A stretch of DNA of 64,000 bases from positions 124,001 through 188,000 of the forward strand of contig MCFL01000014.1 of the NCBI GenBank assembly GCA_002102555.1. The letters are read 5' to 3'. A model generated the notes under the pieces. It had not been told where the DNA came from, made no database searches, and worked only from the letters and a program-made list of their open reading frames with translations. Each line of letters begins with the position of its first letter. The stretch's first letter is position 1. This stretch comes from Catenaria anguillulae PL171 (Eukaryota; Blastocladiomycota; Blastocladiomycetes; Blastocladiales; Catenariaceae). Positions 1 to 12,200 of this stretch are shown piece by piece. The translations under genes were made by a program, and so were the position numbers.

Positions 1-22
1 GGCAACTGACGATGATCTTACA

Positions 23-2450
23 ATGCATGCAAACACTCGCTCACATCCCCGATTCGCCATGAATGCAACCAACAGCAATTCCGTTATGCATGTGGCGACA
101 GCAACGGGCTCAGCCGCAGCCACGGTCATGCTGCCCTCGGAGCCAGAGCTGCTCCTGGCCATCGTTGGGCTGACAAATCTACACCTGCGCCTGCAAGCTT
201 GTGCAACCGCTTGCCGCACCATTGCCCATGTCCTCCAAGCGTCCACTCCGCTCCTCAAGCGCCGCTGGTACCAGCACATGTGTGCGCGCCTCATCTTCAC
301 AGATGACGACCACTTACTTGAACGTCACTTACAAGACTCTCGCCGAGCCGAGCAGCAGCTTCAAGTCATGATTCGGCACTCACAACCAGTATCAGTCACG
401 GTGGGCCATGTTCCTCAAGCAGGGGTTGATCGTTGCCCCGGCAGACGGGCTCGTAGCTGCAGTGCCAATGTCCTTGGCGCCGGGTATTTGCAACGAGCGC
501 GGCGCCAGACACCCCATAGTGGATGCCTTCATTGACCGAGGTCTTGTCGATTATCTGCTGGCGCCGAAATCGGGTTTATTCACCCGCCCGGCATTTCACG
601 GCCAGGTTGTCGACTTGCAACCGTCACACATTCAACGCAAGCTCCAATCCATGTGGACAGAGTCTGGCAAGCTGGCGTGCCGATGAGCAACACTTGGGAT
701 CCACTAGTGGATGCCATTCAGCTCGCCATCTTTTTTCTTCGCAGCGGCAACACCGACCTCTTTCACCACACCCTCGGCCGCTCCACTCTCTTAACCCCGC
801 TCTCGCCAAAACGACCGCATCTTTCAAGCACTGGTCCGCCCTGGCCATGGACAACAGGCGGGCCACCCGAATCGTGTGCCAGCAGATCAACGTGCACGAG
901 CCTGACGCGCAAATCTCATTTGCACAATTTCTTGCGACGCTGTGTGTGTTTGACTGGTCACTCGCCTCGCTGCTCGCCGTTTTGCAAGTGTTTGCCCTAG
1001 ATCCTTCGCATGTCACAGACTGGATCAACACCGAGTCGCGCATGATGTACCATGTCCTTGACTGGATGGACAATGACATTGACGTTGCGCGGATCATTGA
1101 GCTGTTGCAGTGGTTCAAGAATCTTGGCGTCTTTCCGAGGACCACGTTTCCCGTCGCTGCCCGGACAAAGCGGCCCGAGTTGTTTGTATGGTTGTTTGAG
1201 GAGTACGACCGATCCGTGGTCGATTCCGTCCAGGATGCGACTTTGAGGGCGAATGCGGGCAGGGCGATCGTGTCTGCGGCCATTGCGGCGTCGACGGGCA
1301 GCGAAGACGAGGACAAGTCAGTAAGCGCCCAGCTGATGGATCTGGTGCGGTTTGCTTTTGATAAGGATCTGGTGGACGTGCAGACCAAAGGCCATGTTCT
1401 GGCAGAGGGCTTGGCAAGCGAGTGTGGAGAGATGAGGTCTTGGGAGCGGCTGGTCGACTCCACCATGGCCCAAGGCGAGGAGGATATAGATGTATTGCTT
1501 GCGGGTGCGCTCATTCAGATTGTCCAATGCCATCAGCTCCAGAACTGACGCACATACCTCTTTCAGCTCTCCGCTATGAGCTTGAGCCCAAAGGCACAAG
1601 ACTCACGCCCATGCTCCTCTTTCATTCGATCATGCCGCCCATCACACCCAACCTCCTCGTCATTGACCACATTTTCGACCGGCTGTACGTGCACCACCAA
1701 CTCACGCCCACGACTCTCTTTACCAAGCATGGCCGCGACTGGGACTCGCGGTTCGTGCTCCGCCTTCTCGACATCCGCCCACCCGCGCAACATCCATGGG
1801 ACTATTTCGCATGCGCACATCAAGTTGTTGAATGGATATGTTTGCCTCGGAAAGCGGACTGGTTGTCAGCGATGTGGCGCGGGGCCATGCTGTGCCACTT
1901 GCTGGACAAGATGATTGCGGACGGCGAGGGACAGCTCAAGGAGCATTTGGCCCAGTTGCATATGGATCAGGTGGCCGTGATGGTAGCTGTGGCCGCTTGC
2001 CACTTGATCAACAACTCGACACCAGCGGCGCATTCGATTCAGGATCTCGAGACTAGCTCACCAACTGCACGTACGCGGGCCGTGTTGCTCGACGCCTGGA
2101 AGGTGCATGCGTCCGCGATGCCGGCAGCGGAACGCACATTTGCGCACCTTCTGACTGAGAATCTGTGTGGAACGATGCGTAACTGCATTCGCAAGGCGTC
2201 GCAAGAGTCGAGCACAGGGATGCTTCCAGAGGCGACCGATTCGGCGACCGCTGCTGCCCGCGTCGCGGCTGGGGAAACGAGTCCTGTGGTTGGGTTGAAG
2301 ATGCTGGTCGAGTGTGATGTTGGGTTCGTTGCCGAGCATGCAGTGTGGAATGGTAAGACGCCACGGTGGATGCGGGAGAGCGTGCCAGAGAACTTGATTG
2401 TAGAGACGACGGAGAATCCAACGCCAGCACAATTCATCCTTGGTTTGTAG
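23..2450 (+). CDS. F-box-like family protein, copy A (frames broken)
   Basis: I do not recognise a named family. The N-terminus (residues about 35-90) has an F-box-like pattern: LPSE, hydrophobic spacing, a Cys, then a Trp near LLKRRW. The rest looks like helical repeats and aligns with the two copies at 19.8-25.4 kb, for instance DAIQLAIFFLRSGN, KHWSALAMDN and LQWFKNLGVFPRTTFP. Reading passes through all three frames, with breaks near 370-390, 655-700 and 785-795; the last two equal loss of one base each. A 62-base intron, 1505-1566 (GTGCGC..CAG, branch CTGAC), joins the last two frames exactly and lies where copies C and D also have a phase-1 intron. The C-terminus differs from those copies after WNGKTP. 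The start at the first ATG is likely but lies close to the window edge. It may be a live gene with consensus errors or a young pseudogene. Confidence 0.6.
1505..1566 (+). other. Phase-1 intron of copy A, conserved in the family
   Basis: GTGCGC donor, CTGAC branch-like motif about 20 bases before the CAG acceptor. Removing it joins GCG-G to CT-CTC and gives LLAALRYELEP in the downstream frame. The equivalent site in copy C is 20987-20913 and in copy D is 23960-23878, all phase 1 and all rebuilding an alanine codon. Confidence 0.7.
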
Positions 2451-2611
2451 AATGTCGCCCCGTCACGACTGGGGGCGGGATTGAATCGCTGACCGGTCTT
2501 CGCCTCTGGGCTCCAGTATTGGCAAGTATGCACATAGACTGATATGTTCTCTACTCTTTTTTTCATGGACGCGATGACAATTGAATATCGTGTGAGTCAA
2601 ACCAGCAGCTG

Positions 2612-3650
2612 GTGCGCTGTATCCGAGTCGCGCTGCCTCTCCCTATGATAGTGATGGACTACAACATAATGCCAGTCAACGCAACCGTATCCAACCGCAC
2701 CACCGCGCATGTGCTCTTGCCTTCAGAGCTCCTGCTGTCAACCTCGGGATTGGCGCATCCGTCGCATCACCTGCTGGCAACCTGTCGTTTCTTGGCCACC
2801 GCTTTTTGGATCTCCGACCCAACACTCAAGCGGGCATGGCGCCACATCATCATCTTCCACGCTCCATTGCACCAAGGCTCCGATGACGCTGATGATTTCA
2901 AGCTCAAGCTCAACCAGTCGTATTCTAATGCCCCGCACATCCAATCACGTCTCACCTCGTTCCTCAAGTCGCGCTTACAATACCACGTCGGGCACCGAAA
3001 CGACCACGACCAGAAATGGTCCCCTGCTTGTGCCATTGGCACCATCACCTACGCTGATGATCTTGCCCCTGACCTCCCAATGCATGACCTCTACATCAAC
3101 CAAGAACTCGTTGACTGGCTGTATTCGCGGCCGTTTGCTCGCCAGCAACAACTAGCAAGAATCAGCTCAAAATCCCTCTGCTTTCGAATTGAAACAACGA
3201 GCAACGTTTAGTCTCACATTTGAATCATTGGAATCTCGTTCTAGATGCACATCAGCTCTCCAATTTTTTTTATTCGCTCTAGGCATCCGGCACTCTTGCA
3301 TCATTCCCTGGACCATTTGCACAAGACCATACCATCGCTCTCCGCAACAACCGCGCCTGTCGCGCATTGGGAGGCCGCCCACAAGACTACTAGGGAGGTC
3401 CTTGGCGGTGGTTTGTGGTAGGAAGCGGTTGCCGCGGAACAAGCGGATAAGGTCAAATCTTTCGCCAAGCTGTTGGATCAAGACAACGTGTGGGAATGTT
3501 TGGCTGTTGATTCGCGACTTTCAGGGTGCCGGTATTGTGTTTGCTTTTCAATATCAGCTATGCGCCAACAACACTGTTTCGTCTGCATCTCTTCTGCTCC
3601 TCAACTGTGGTCATTATCGAAGGAATGCATGTACGTGCGATTATGTGTTT
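2612..3650 (+). pseudogene. F-box-like family, copy B (decayed and shortened)
   Basis: An open frame from 2612 to 3211 gives about 199 residues matching the N-terminal part of the family: LLPSELLLSTSGL, then TCRFLATAFW, DPTLKRAW, IQSRLTSFLKSRL and DLYINQELVDWLYS. Downstream, family similarity goes on in other frames: around 3300-3410 a stretch reads HKTIPSLSATTAPVAHW, matching NHLPSLSTAKAPLLHW of copy C, and near 3470 DQDNVWECLAVDS resembles the SWERLVDS stretch of copy A. The region between these is missing, so a long internal part of the gene was lost. This copy cannot encode a full-length protein. It lies 160 bases behind copy A in the same orientation, which suggests tandem duplication. 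Confidence 0.6.
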
Positions 3651-4064
3651 TACGATATAGAGAAAGGCAAGCAAGACACAACCTGTCGACCACAAATGAA
3701 AATCTTCAACAGACGTGGGCGACACAGTCGCGAAATCAAGAAATGAGCCGGCAAAACAAGAACACACACAAAAAGAAGGGGAAACCCAACAAAAGGACCC
3801 AGACGGTCATCTCAACCACTTAACCTCGAGACCCGAGCCCTTCCCATTCAAAACGCTTGCCGCCCAAGGGACGGCTGCAGATTACTGTTTGCGACGAGGC
3901 CTGGCGAAGCGTGCGCCTTGGCATCCAACGTTGCAGTGGAATCCGACCGCGACCGCGGACCACCAGCTTGGTCGCCGCTTGAGCCAGCAAACGGCGACGG
4001 TCTTGACCAAACATGGACGCGGAATCCACCCGCACCAATGTCGAATCTGGGACTGAATCTCGCG

Positions 4065-6113
4065 TTAAGGAGGGAGCGAGGGAAACGCATCGATGGATTG
4101 CGCCAGGTACATAGACCGACTCACATCCATGCGGATCGACTGTCGAGACGGGCACATAAGCGTAAGCGTGCGGGATGGGGGACGTGACGTTGGTGCCATG
4201 GTGCTGGGCTGTCCCGGTGCCTGATGGGTATTGATCTTGGGATCTTGCCGAGTACGAATCAAAGGAAGCGAGGATGAACTTGAACCGCCAATAATGTAGT
4301 CGAGACCGTTGGATATGTCCACGGCAGGATGGATCGCGGCGTTCGGCGTTGGCTGGTCGACAAAGGGCGATTGAGATACGCGCGTTGAGTCATCGAGCGA
4401 GGGAGACGCAAGTGGAGCAGGGAACGCAGCGCCAGGAGGTGGCATATCGGAGTGTCCAGGTCTCCAAGTGTTTGTGGCCATTGGTACCGGCGACAATGGA
4501 AGGTTGATTGAGTCATTTGCGTACGATTGCGAATCCACCGTATGGCCAGCCACGGAAGATACGACAAGTCCTAGAGTTGGATTTGCATCGAGCGGGCATC
4601 CCGAAAGTCGATTGGTCGCATTGGATGATGGCCCGCCGAGCTGGTCAATGGCAAATGACATCATCAGGTTGGCCGGTGCCGAAAACGGCGCCGGATATTG
4701 CCCGGACCCGGCATCAGTCAAGCCGGGTTGTGGTACCTGTTGTCGAGGATCATGCGAGCTGGCCAGAACTGTGGACATGTTGCCGTCATTACCACCACGT
4801 AGATCACTCACACGGCCACCCGTAAGCGCACGACGGCCACCAACCGTGGCTGAAACAGGCGAGGTCAACTTTCTCTTCCTCGAGGCGGCTGTGGGGAGGC
4901 CAGCACTTGGTATCGGTGTCGACGTCGACAGTGTACGAGCACGGCAAGAACTCGGCGGTGCCAAGGATGCAGAGTTTGGCGATGAGGATGAGGATGGATG
5001 ATACGATTGGCCGTGATCACTCTGGTCGTCTTGTTCCTTGCGATCTGAGGCACGAGTCAGCCCTTGGCCGCGAATCAGGGGTAGTTGAGGTAAGCCGGCG
5101 CGAGTATAAGAACCAGGTGGATGAAGTTGCTCGAGCTGATTTTCCAATTCGTCGATGCGAGTTTCGAGCGCGTCGATATAGTCCTTGGCTCGCACGATGA
5201 CTGTGACATGAGGTGGTTGCGCGACACGTAGTATTCAAGGCCGCGAGGAACAACCGGAACAGGGAGTGCCCATGGGAGTGCAATTGCGGGGGGAGAAGAA
5301 GCAATCGGGTGGGCGCACATGAAAATGTCACATGCTTGTTTGGTTAGCAATCCAGAAGCCTTCATTGCGAAAATGGCAGGTGGTGATCCTCCACAACGCA
5401 AAAGTAGTGTCGACGTACCGGTGGTTATCGTGGTCCGTACTGAAGGGTCAAGTCCGGGAAGCGTTTGGCGCAACTCTTCGAGCTTTTGTCGCTGATAAAT
5501 TCGGCGATTCCGCTCGACCTCATTATGGTTTGGGCGATTCCTGAAAGGCGGAATGTTGCATTGGGTTAGCGTTGTTTTCGCACGCGCATGTTCAACGTGG
5601 GCGGGAAGGCGCGTGCGCAAGTGCTCGTGAACAACAACAACGAGCATGCGCACGGTGCGCATGGGCTTGAAGGACGAAATCATGCGCGAGTGCATACAAT
5701 GTAGTATGCATGCACAAGGACCACAGAAAAAGGGAGCTAAGGAGCGTATGATCAATACCGAACCTTTCCCTGCGACGTTTACTCCGCGTGGTCGAGCCTG
5801 AGTCTTGAATCAACGATCCGTCACGATCAAATGTGTAGTCGTTATCTTCGAAAACTGACGGTGCATGCTGGTATGGGAGGAACATGGGCGAAATACCGTT
5901 GATGTTTGGCGGCGGCGGAAGGAGTTGTGCTTGTGAAGGCGGGAGATTCGGGACTGGAATGGAGGGATATGCATTGCTTGCATGGTTTGGGTTATACGCG
6001 ACCAAGGGAGACGTCACAGCAGTGGGACCGCCGTCGACCATCACGGGAGACTGATCCGTCAGGAAACTGTGACCGTCTTGGCGGTCAGAGTAAGATGTTT
6101 GACTTGGCTGCAT
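4065..6113 (-). CDS. bHLH transcription factor
   Basis: Three exons, 6113-5764, 5540-5419 and 5200-4065, encode about 535 residues. The introns of 223 and 218 bases keep the frame. The basic region in exon 2 reads NRPNHNEVERNRRIYQRQ (about residues 117-134); the His-Glu-Arg pattern H-N-E-V-E-R-x-R-R is the E-box-binding signature of class B bHLH proteins of the CBF1/USF/SREBP kind. Helix 1 continues as KLEELRQTLPGL. Exon 3 opens with helix 2, VIVRAKDYIDALETRIDEL, running into a short leucine-zipper-like coil ending ENQLEQL. The rest is Ser/Pro-rich and disordered, with a basic patch SRKRKL that may be a nuclear localisation signal. The donor of intron 1 (GTTCGG) is weak, but only this junction keeps the domain in frame. 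The target genes cannot be told from the sequence. Confidence 0.8.
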
Positions 6114-8502
6114 GGTCAGAGTGACGATGGCTCAAGTGAGAAGCTGACGATGGCCAGGACAGTCGTGAGGGAGCAGCTATTGCCAACATACCACAGGCAC
6201 ATGAATGACGGGATGGTCTTCAACCACCTGACATCTGGAGGCAGCTTCCTGTTGCGATGGGCGTGCTGGATGGCCCGCAGCGTCGTCCATGATGATGATG
6301 GTGAACGACAATCGCTGCCAAAGAGAAAGTTGACCACGTGCGACGGAAGGGTGCTCCTGGCTAAGGAAATCGGATTCGCTCGGTAGTGCGAAGGCTCGCC
6401 GCGAAGCTCGTCACGCGTATGAATAAAGCCTCAGCTCGGTGGGCAAGGTTGCAGTGCGCTCGATCAATGTCAAGGGCGAAAGATCTCTGCTGGTCAATCC
6501 ACCAAGCACAATCAGTGTGTAACAAACGGCGAGGGGGAGCGATATTCGCTGGACTTCAATGAAGACAACAAGTACGGCAGCCAACACGAAAAGGCGGGAA
6601 AGGCAAAAAAACGTACGAGCTAAAGGTGAATGTGCACGCACTTGAAGAATGTGAGAGTGGTTGTACCTGCTCAAGAAGGCACGAATGTGTAACCTGGAGG
6701 AGACAACGCGCGACAACAGTTGAGGAGTGATGTGGTCCAACTATGATTGGGTGGTGGGTCGCGATCTGGGTTGTGTGTGATGCTGAAAGGCCATGCGAGT
6801 CTGTAGAAGGAGTGCGGGGCGGGATCGATGATGTATTTCATGGCTGCAGATCGACTGAATATCGTTGCGAACTTGAGCAGGGAATAAGTGAAGTCGACGT
6901 CATGGGATGTTGGCGAAAGTGGTAATTTGTGTGGGTGGCGGCTGAGTGGCGCCGCTGGTTCTGTGTGCCTTTGTCAACGCCGACGTTGCGGATACCCCTC
7001 GTCGGCTGATTGGGGCACGCAGTTGTACGCACGACGGCCAAAGGCAAATAATGCCAGGTGAAACTTGGACTGATCGGAAAGGAGGCAGGAGCGTTTGACC
7101 GATCTGGCCGCTCCCATTTCCATGCCGCCTGCTCAAGGTTCAAAGTTCTTTCCAAAGTTTGGAACAATTCCTTTGCGTGGGAACATTGAGGGCTATCAAG
7201 CAAAGGATCCGGGACCAATCCTGCTTATCTTGGTCATGAGTCTTCATGATGTGGATTGAAGCACTCACCACAATCGGCTCGGTGGCAAGGCATTAGCGAA
7301 ACCATCGGTAAACTTGAGTACAGAAGCGATAATACAGCGAGCCCGAGACCGAATCAAGTTTGGCAAAAGGACGTCCGTGGCTATGGAAGATATTGCATGT
7401 GTGTCATGATGACACCCGATTCACTGGAGAAGTGGCCGCCCGCAGCCTTTGGGACACTCCCATTGGCCAAAGGACTGTGGCGACGGTGATCAGCTTGGGA
7501 GAGACCTGAAATCTTTCCAGCTGCTTGAGCATTCCGTTGTTCTCTCTTGTTTGAGTGCGTGGCGCCGCCACACCGTGACGACACTGGCACACATGATGTA
7601 TGCGTATATGCCCGCTGCTTCAACTCCCTGGTGCACACTCCAAAGCGAGCTGGACCGCGATCCGGGCGAGCCAGTCCGCGGCTTCTTTGGTAGTTTTAGG
7701 CAATTGCAAGCTAGGGAGGTACATGATGTGCATTTGTTGGACTTTTCATGGCTGCATAGCACCAGCGCCGTGCTCGTTGTGATCTCTGTGTGGTCCAAGA
7801 TGCACTTTTGGTCGATTGGAACTGGGCAGCCAGGGAAAGTCCTGTACCACGATCCTTCTATGGACCGTCTGTCCCCCCCCCCCCCGTGGTGGGTGAACCA
7901 CCAAGCGGGAGAATTCGAATCGGCATTGGCGACCCAAAACCTCGCAAGTTGAGAACAAAGGGCTGTCGCAGCCTTGCTCAGATGACTTGAAACACGCCGT
8001 GATCTGAATCATTGTGATCGATTGGTGATCGCACTCTGTTTCAGAACTCTCGATCGGCGCAAGCAAGGGGGGCGTATGCATGGCGACAATGCCAATGGCC
8101 GGCTGTGAATGATGACGAGCAGGTACAGGGCAAGGGTCCATACAATCTTGGCTGGATACATACAATTTTTGTCGTCTGCCGAGTCTGCGTTTCGGCGTCA
8201 CACCGCTCTTGCGATGAACGCGTTCGTTGTGTCTCACATGTGGCAGCCACATCTTGCGTCTGGACTGTGATCAGGCTTTCGCAGTTTGGCTGAATTACCT
8301 GGCGAAGATTCTAAGAGCCTGTACCTGTGAGACAGACGCACCCCCCCCCCCCATGGCGATTGCCACCGAGATTCGGAACCTGCATCGAGCGCTCGTAAAG
8401 TACAAAAGCCAGTGACACCCACCCATACCTTCGCTCTGCCAGGCTTTCCTTGAATTCCATCACATACTTACCAGCACTCAATACCGACCTCAGAAACCCG
8501 CC
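6114..8502. other. 2.4 kb gap without a recognisable gene
   Basis: Only short, mutually overlapping open frames with no recognisable domain. It holds a run of 13 C at 7873-7885 and of 12 C at 8341-8352. It probably contains the promoter and 5' leader of the bHLH gene and the promoter of the LURP-one-like gene. Confidence 0.5.
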
Positions 8503-8514
8503 TTGCAAGCAACC

Positions 8515-9168
8515 ATGACGAAAGCGCCCACCCCAACCGACCAGCCGTTGCGCACCCTCGAAAAGCCCATTGCCATCATCGGCTCCGAGTGGTGCATGGA
8601 CCACCCAACCACCTACGTGCTCAAGGAAAAGACCATGAGCTGGTCTAGCAACGACTTCAAGGTGTACGGCTCGGACGGCAATCCCGTCTTCTGGTTTGAC
8701 GGCAACGCATTCAGTGGCCTTTCCGAAAAGACGACCATGTACTTTGGCGAGCGCAACAAGTCGGGCGGCTCCTCGCTCCCGCCCGCCGTCCTCAACGTCA
8801 AGCGCGAGGCGTGGGAGTTTGCCATGTTCCAAAGTCGTGCATACGTGTATAAGGGCGGATCTTCCTCATCGAGCCCGGCAATGCGGATTACGTGCAAGTC
8901 GTTGATGGGCGAAAAGACAGTCAAGGTGTCGCTGCCAGACCGGCCAGGCATTGTGTTTCGAATGCGCAAGCAGTGGCTGTGTCGGGACATGGATGTGTAC
9001 ATGGAGGGCGATTCGCAGCCCGTGGCCAGGGTCCATCGCAAGTACGACGCTCGGCGGTTCTTTTTGGATGCGGATACGTATGCGATTGATGTAACGGCTG
9101 GGTTGGATGTGGCAGCCATTGTTGCTGTTATTGTCGCTGTCGATGTGTTCTTTGAAAAGGGCTCATAG
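8515..9168 (+). CDS. LURP-one-related (Tubby C-terminal-like) protein
   Basis: A single-exon gene of about 217 residues from the ATG at 8515 (an in-frame ATG at 8503 is also possible). It shows the LOR/Tubby-like beta-barrel pattern: an early strand PIAIIGSEWCM, then LKEKTMSW and FKVYGSDGNPVFWFDG, a middle part DRPGIVFRMRKQWLCRDMDVY, then QPVARVHRKYDARRFF, and a final hydrophobic helix DVAAIVAVIVAVDVFF. In Tubby and scramblase relatives the C-terminal helix sits inside the barrel. LURP-one proteins are widespread in plants and fungi and their biochemical role is mostly unknown. The gene converges on the leucine-rich-repeat gene, 99 bases away. Confidence 0.8.
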   Translation: MTKAPTPTDQPLRTLEKPIAIIGSEWCMDHPTTYVLKEKTMSWSSNDFKVYGSDGNPVFWFDGNAFSGLSEKTTMYFGERNKSGGSSLPPAVLNVKREAWEFAMFQSRAYVYKGGSSSSSPAMRITCKSLMGEKTVKVSLPDRPGIVFRMRKQWLCRDMDVYMEGDSQPVARVHRKYDARRFFLDADTYAIDVTAGLDVAAIVAVIVAVDVFFEKGS

Positions 9169-9267
9169 TGACATGTTGCTCAGAAGAAATGGATGCTTCG
9201 GGTACATGTGTATACCAAATAAATAAACGAAATTGGAAAATGGTGAGTGAAAAAAATGAATATGAAA

Positions 9268-12200
9268 TCAATGCCTGTGTGCAAGTGGTCGAATGACAGT
9301 GCTTGTCGGCGACGCCACAGAGCCGCCCTCCTGCTCCAGTCGATACCGGCCTGGGGATGACGACGACAACTTGCGGCCACGCTCTGAGGCAGTCAACTGG
9401 TGGATTTCCCGCAAAATCTCGGTTTCCGACGTCAAATCCCCATACTGTTGCACCCAGGATGCTTGCATGGAGTTGGACGAACCACCAGATGGTGCGGGTG
9501 GGTTCGGGCTCTTAAAACCACCACCATTGTCGTTGTCCGTGCGTACAGGCGAAGACGAGGCGGGCGCGAGCTTGCTTGCTTCGTCAATTGGACCGGATGG
9601 CGCATAGTTGCTACCGAGACTGGGAACCGGGAGCGTGTGGTGTTGTTGATGGACCATGGTTGGAGCCAATGGCGAAGCGAGAGGTGGCGGATGAGATCGA
9701 GGGGATTCGGTGGCTCGGCGGTCAATGGGCGTGAGTGCCCGCGGCGGCTGTGGCACTTGCCGCTGCGTTCCGCCACCGCTGGGCGTCACGGATCCTCCAC
9801 CGACCCCAATCATCCTTGACGCCGGTGTATTCGTCGCACTCGTCTTTGTGCTCAAGGACGCCCCACCCACATTGCGCATCGATCCACCGCCTCCCGCACT
9901 TCCGGTCATGATCCCAGCCAAACTCTTTTCCATCCGCGCATACTTTGCAGGCACATTGATCCGCTCCTGCTCGGAAATGTGCAATCGATCCAACACCTGC
10001 AACGATGCGCGCAAATGAAACAGCAGCGACGTCCGATAGCACGCGCGCTTCACCACGGTGGAATCGTTGAGCGACCGCTGGTACTCTGCATCGATCCCCG
10101 CCCACTCTTCGTCGTTGGTCGTCGTCTCCTGTCGACTCGTGCTGCCTCCGGTGCCATTTGCTGCGCCCGCCGACACGAGGTTCGGGTAAAACAAGCCCGT
10201 CAACGGATTCTGGCGCAAATCCAACCACTCGAGCCTTGTCAAGTGCGCCAAGTATCCAACGGCGTGAAAAAAGTCGGCCACATCGTTGCCTCGCAGCGAC
10301 AGCCATCGCAGCCGAGTGAGCTTGCACAGCGGCGAAATGTCTTGCAAGCAGTTTTGCGCGAGATCCAGCACGCGCAGGGCAGGGACATGCCTGGCGAATC
10401 GGGCGGGCAGCGACCGAAGACCGCAGCCGGCCAAGTTGAGATGCACGAGCTGGTACATGTGAACGAATCGGTCGAGGGACGGAAGCACATTGCCCGAGAG
10501 GTTGAGGCGTGAAACGGGTTGCAGGTCGGTGAAGTCCAGAAGGTGCGGCTCGTCTTCATGGTTGGCGCGTTCAGGTGCAAGCAACCGCAAGGTTTCCTCA
10601 TCCAACTCTTCGTCTGCTACCGCAGACGTGCGCCTCGGCCTTCCCGTGCCCATCGACCCACTCGCTGCCCTGGTCCTTCCGCCATGTCCTCCACCACCGC
10701 CTCTCACCAGGCGCGCATCCATGTGCGCCTGCCTCGCCAATCCCACATACTCGACCTGATCCACGGCCTCCAACTCGACCCGGGTCACTTTGTTCCCGCC
10801 CAGCTCGACCCGCTTGACGGCGGGCCACATGCGCGCATCAAATAGCTCAATCATATTATCCAACACCGACAACTCGACCACAGCGGCATGGCCACCCGGC
10901 ATGGGTCCCATGAGCGCATTGTTATCCAAGTTGAGCACATGCAAGTTTGGCATTCCCTCGCCAAGCCCGACCACCGAGCTGACGCAATTATCGCCAAATC
11001 CAATACTTGCAAAGCCGGCAAATCGACCACGGTACCGTCCACGTCAGGAATGTGATTGCCGCGCAGCGACAGCCGGAGCAAAGCAGGCATAGACGGTACC
11101 TTGTCCCACTTGCGCACGCCGTTCTTGTCTGCGTTGAGCGATTGCAGATTGACTAGGCACTTAAGCGGAAACAGATCGTCCATGAGATTGCCCGAAATGT
11201 CGAGCGTGTGCAGTGAGGTGGCAAGGTGGTGGAATGACGAAAGCGGCGCGAGCCTGTTCATTGGCAAGAACAGCGTGCGGACTGTGGCGGGTACGCCCTG
11301 GACGAATTGAAGCGAGTTGTGGCCTGCATGTAGAGTGAGGAGGCGCGGGGCGATCGAGTCGAGGCGCTCGAGCGAGGGAAGGGCACGCGAGGTGAGGTCG
11401 AGCGACGAGACGGATGCAAGCGAGGCAAGGGAACGGTTAGGCGCAAGCGATAGGAGTGTTTGGGTGAGGGCTGGGTGCATGGACACGGCGGGCGGGGATG
11501 GCGACCGTGCCGGTGATGTCGGGCGGCTTCCTTTCAGATGGACATTGGCAGATGCGTTGGAGGATGCCAATCGTGGTGGCGCAGGTGTATCTGGCGGCAT
11601 CACGTACGGAATCGGTGCCCAAGTGAACTCCTTTCCTATGGGCGAAGCCGGCCGTGACGACCGTGCAAAGCTTGGTTCAGGCAAGACTGGTCCGTGCTGT
11701 GCAGCCCCAGGTGACGAGGCCGCCGACCCAATACGCAACGAAATCCGGTCACGGCTCTCATCCTCAACGTCCATGGTACTACTGCCCAAGTCGATGGGCA
11801 CACCAACCTCCCTCGGCCGTGTTGACGTCCCTGCAAACCCAACCTGGGCAGTGCTCGCACGAACCGTGGCACTTGCACTGGCCGGTCGCGCAAGGAGGGC
11901 ACGGCTCGCCAACGGGCGATGATGGCATAGGCCGACTAGATACAGCCGAAGAGAAGACGCCATGTCGAGCAATTTGGCCTGAACCGCGGCAGCCGACCCC
12001 GGTCGAGGTGTCACCTCATCTTGCTTGCCGTCGCTTGGCTTGGGCGTCTCCTGATCCAATGCAGGCACGGCGATATTCTCCAAGCTGGCGAGCGCATCAT
12101 GAAACGCCAAGGGCGTGTCTTCAGCGGCAGACAATCGGTTGTGTAGCTGTCGCCGAATAGCCGTCATGGTGAGCGCAGCTGGCACCACTTCACGCGACGG

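Noticed and set aside
653-721. An intron to explain the frame change in copy A
   Set aside because: None of the GT..AG pairs tried links the two frames in the right phase, and copy D reads through this place in one frame.
2455-2530. Inverted-looking GGGGGCGGGATTGAATC stretch, considered as a tRNA on the - strand
   Set aside because: It does not fold into a cloverleaf and lacks an A box.
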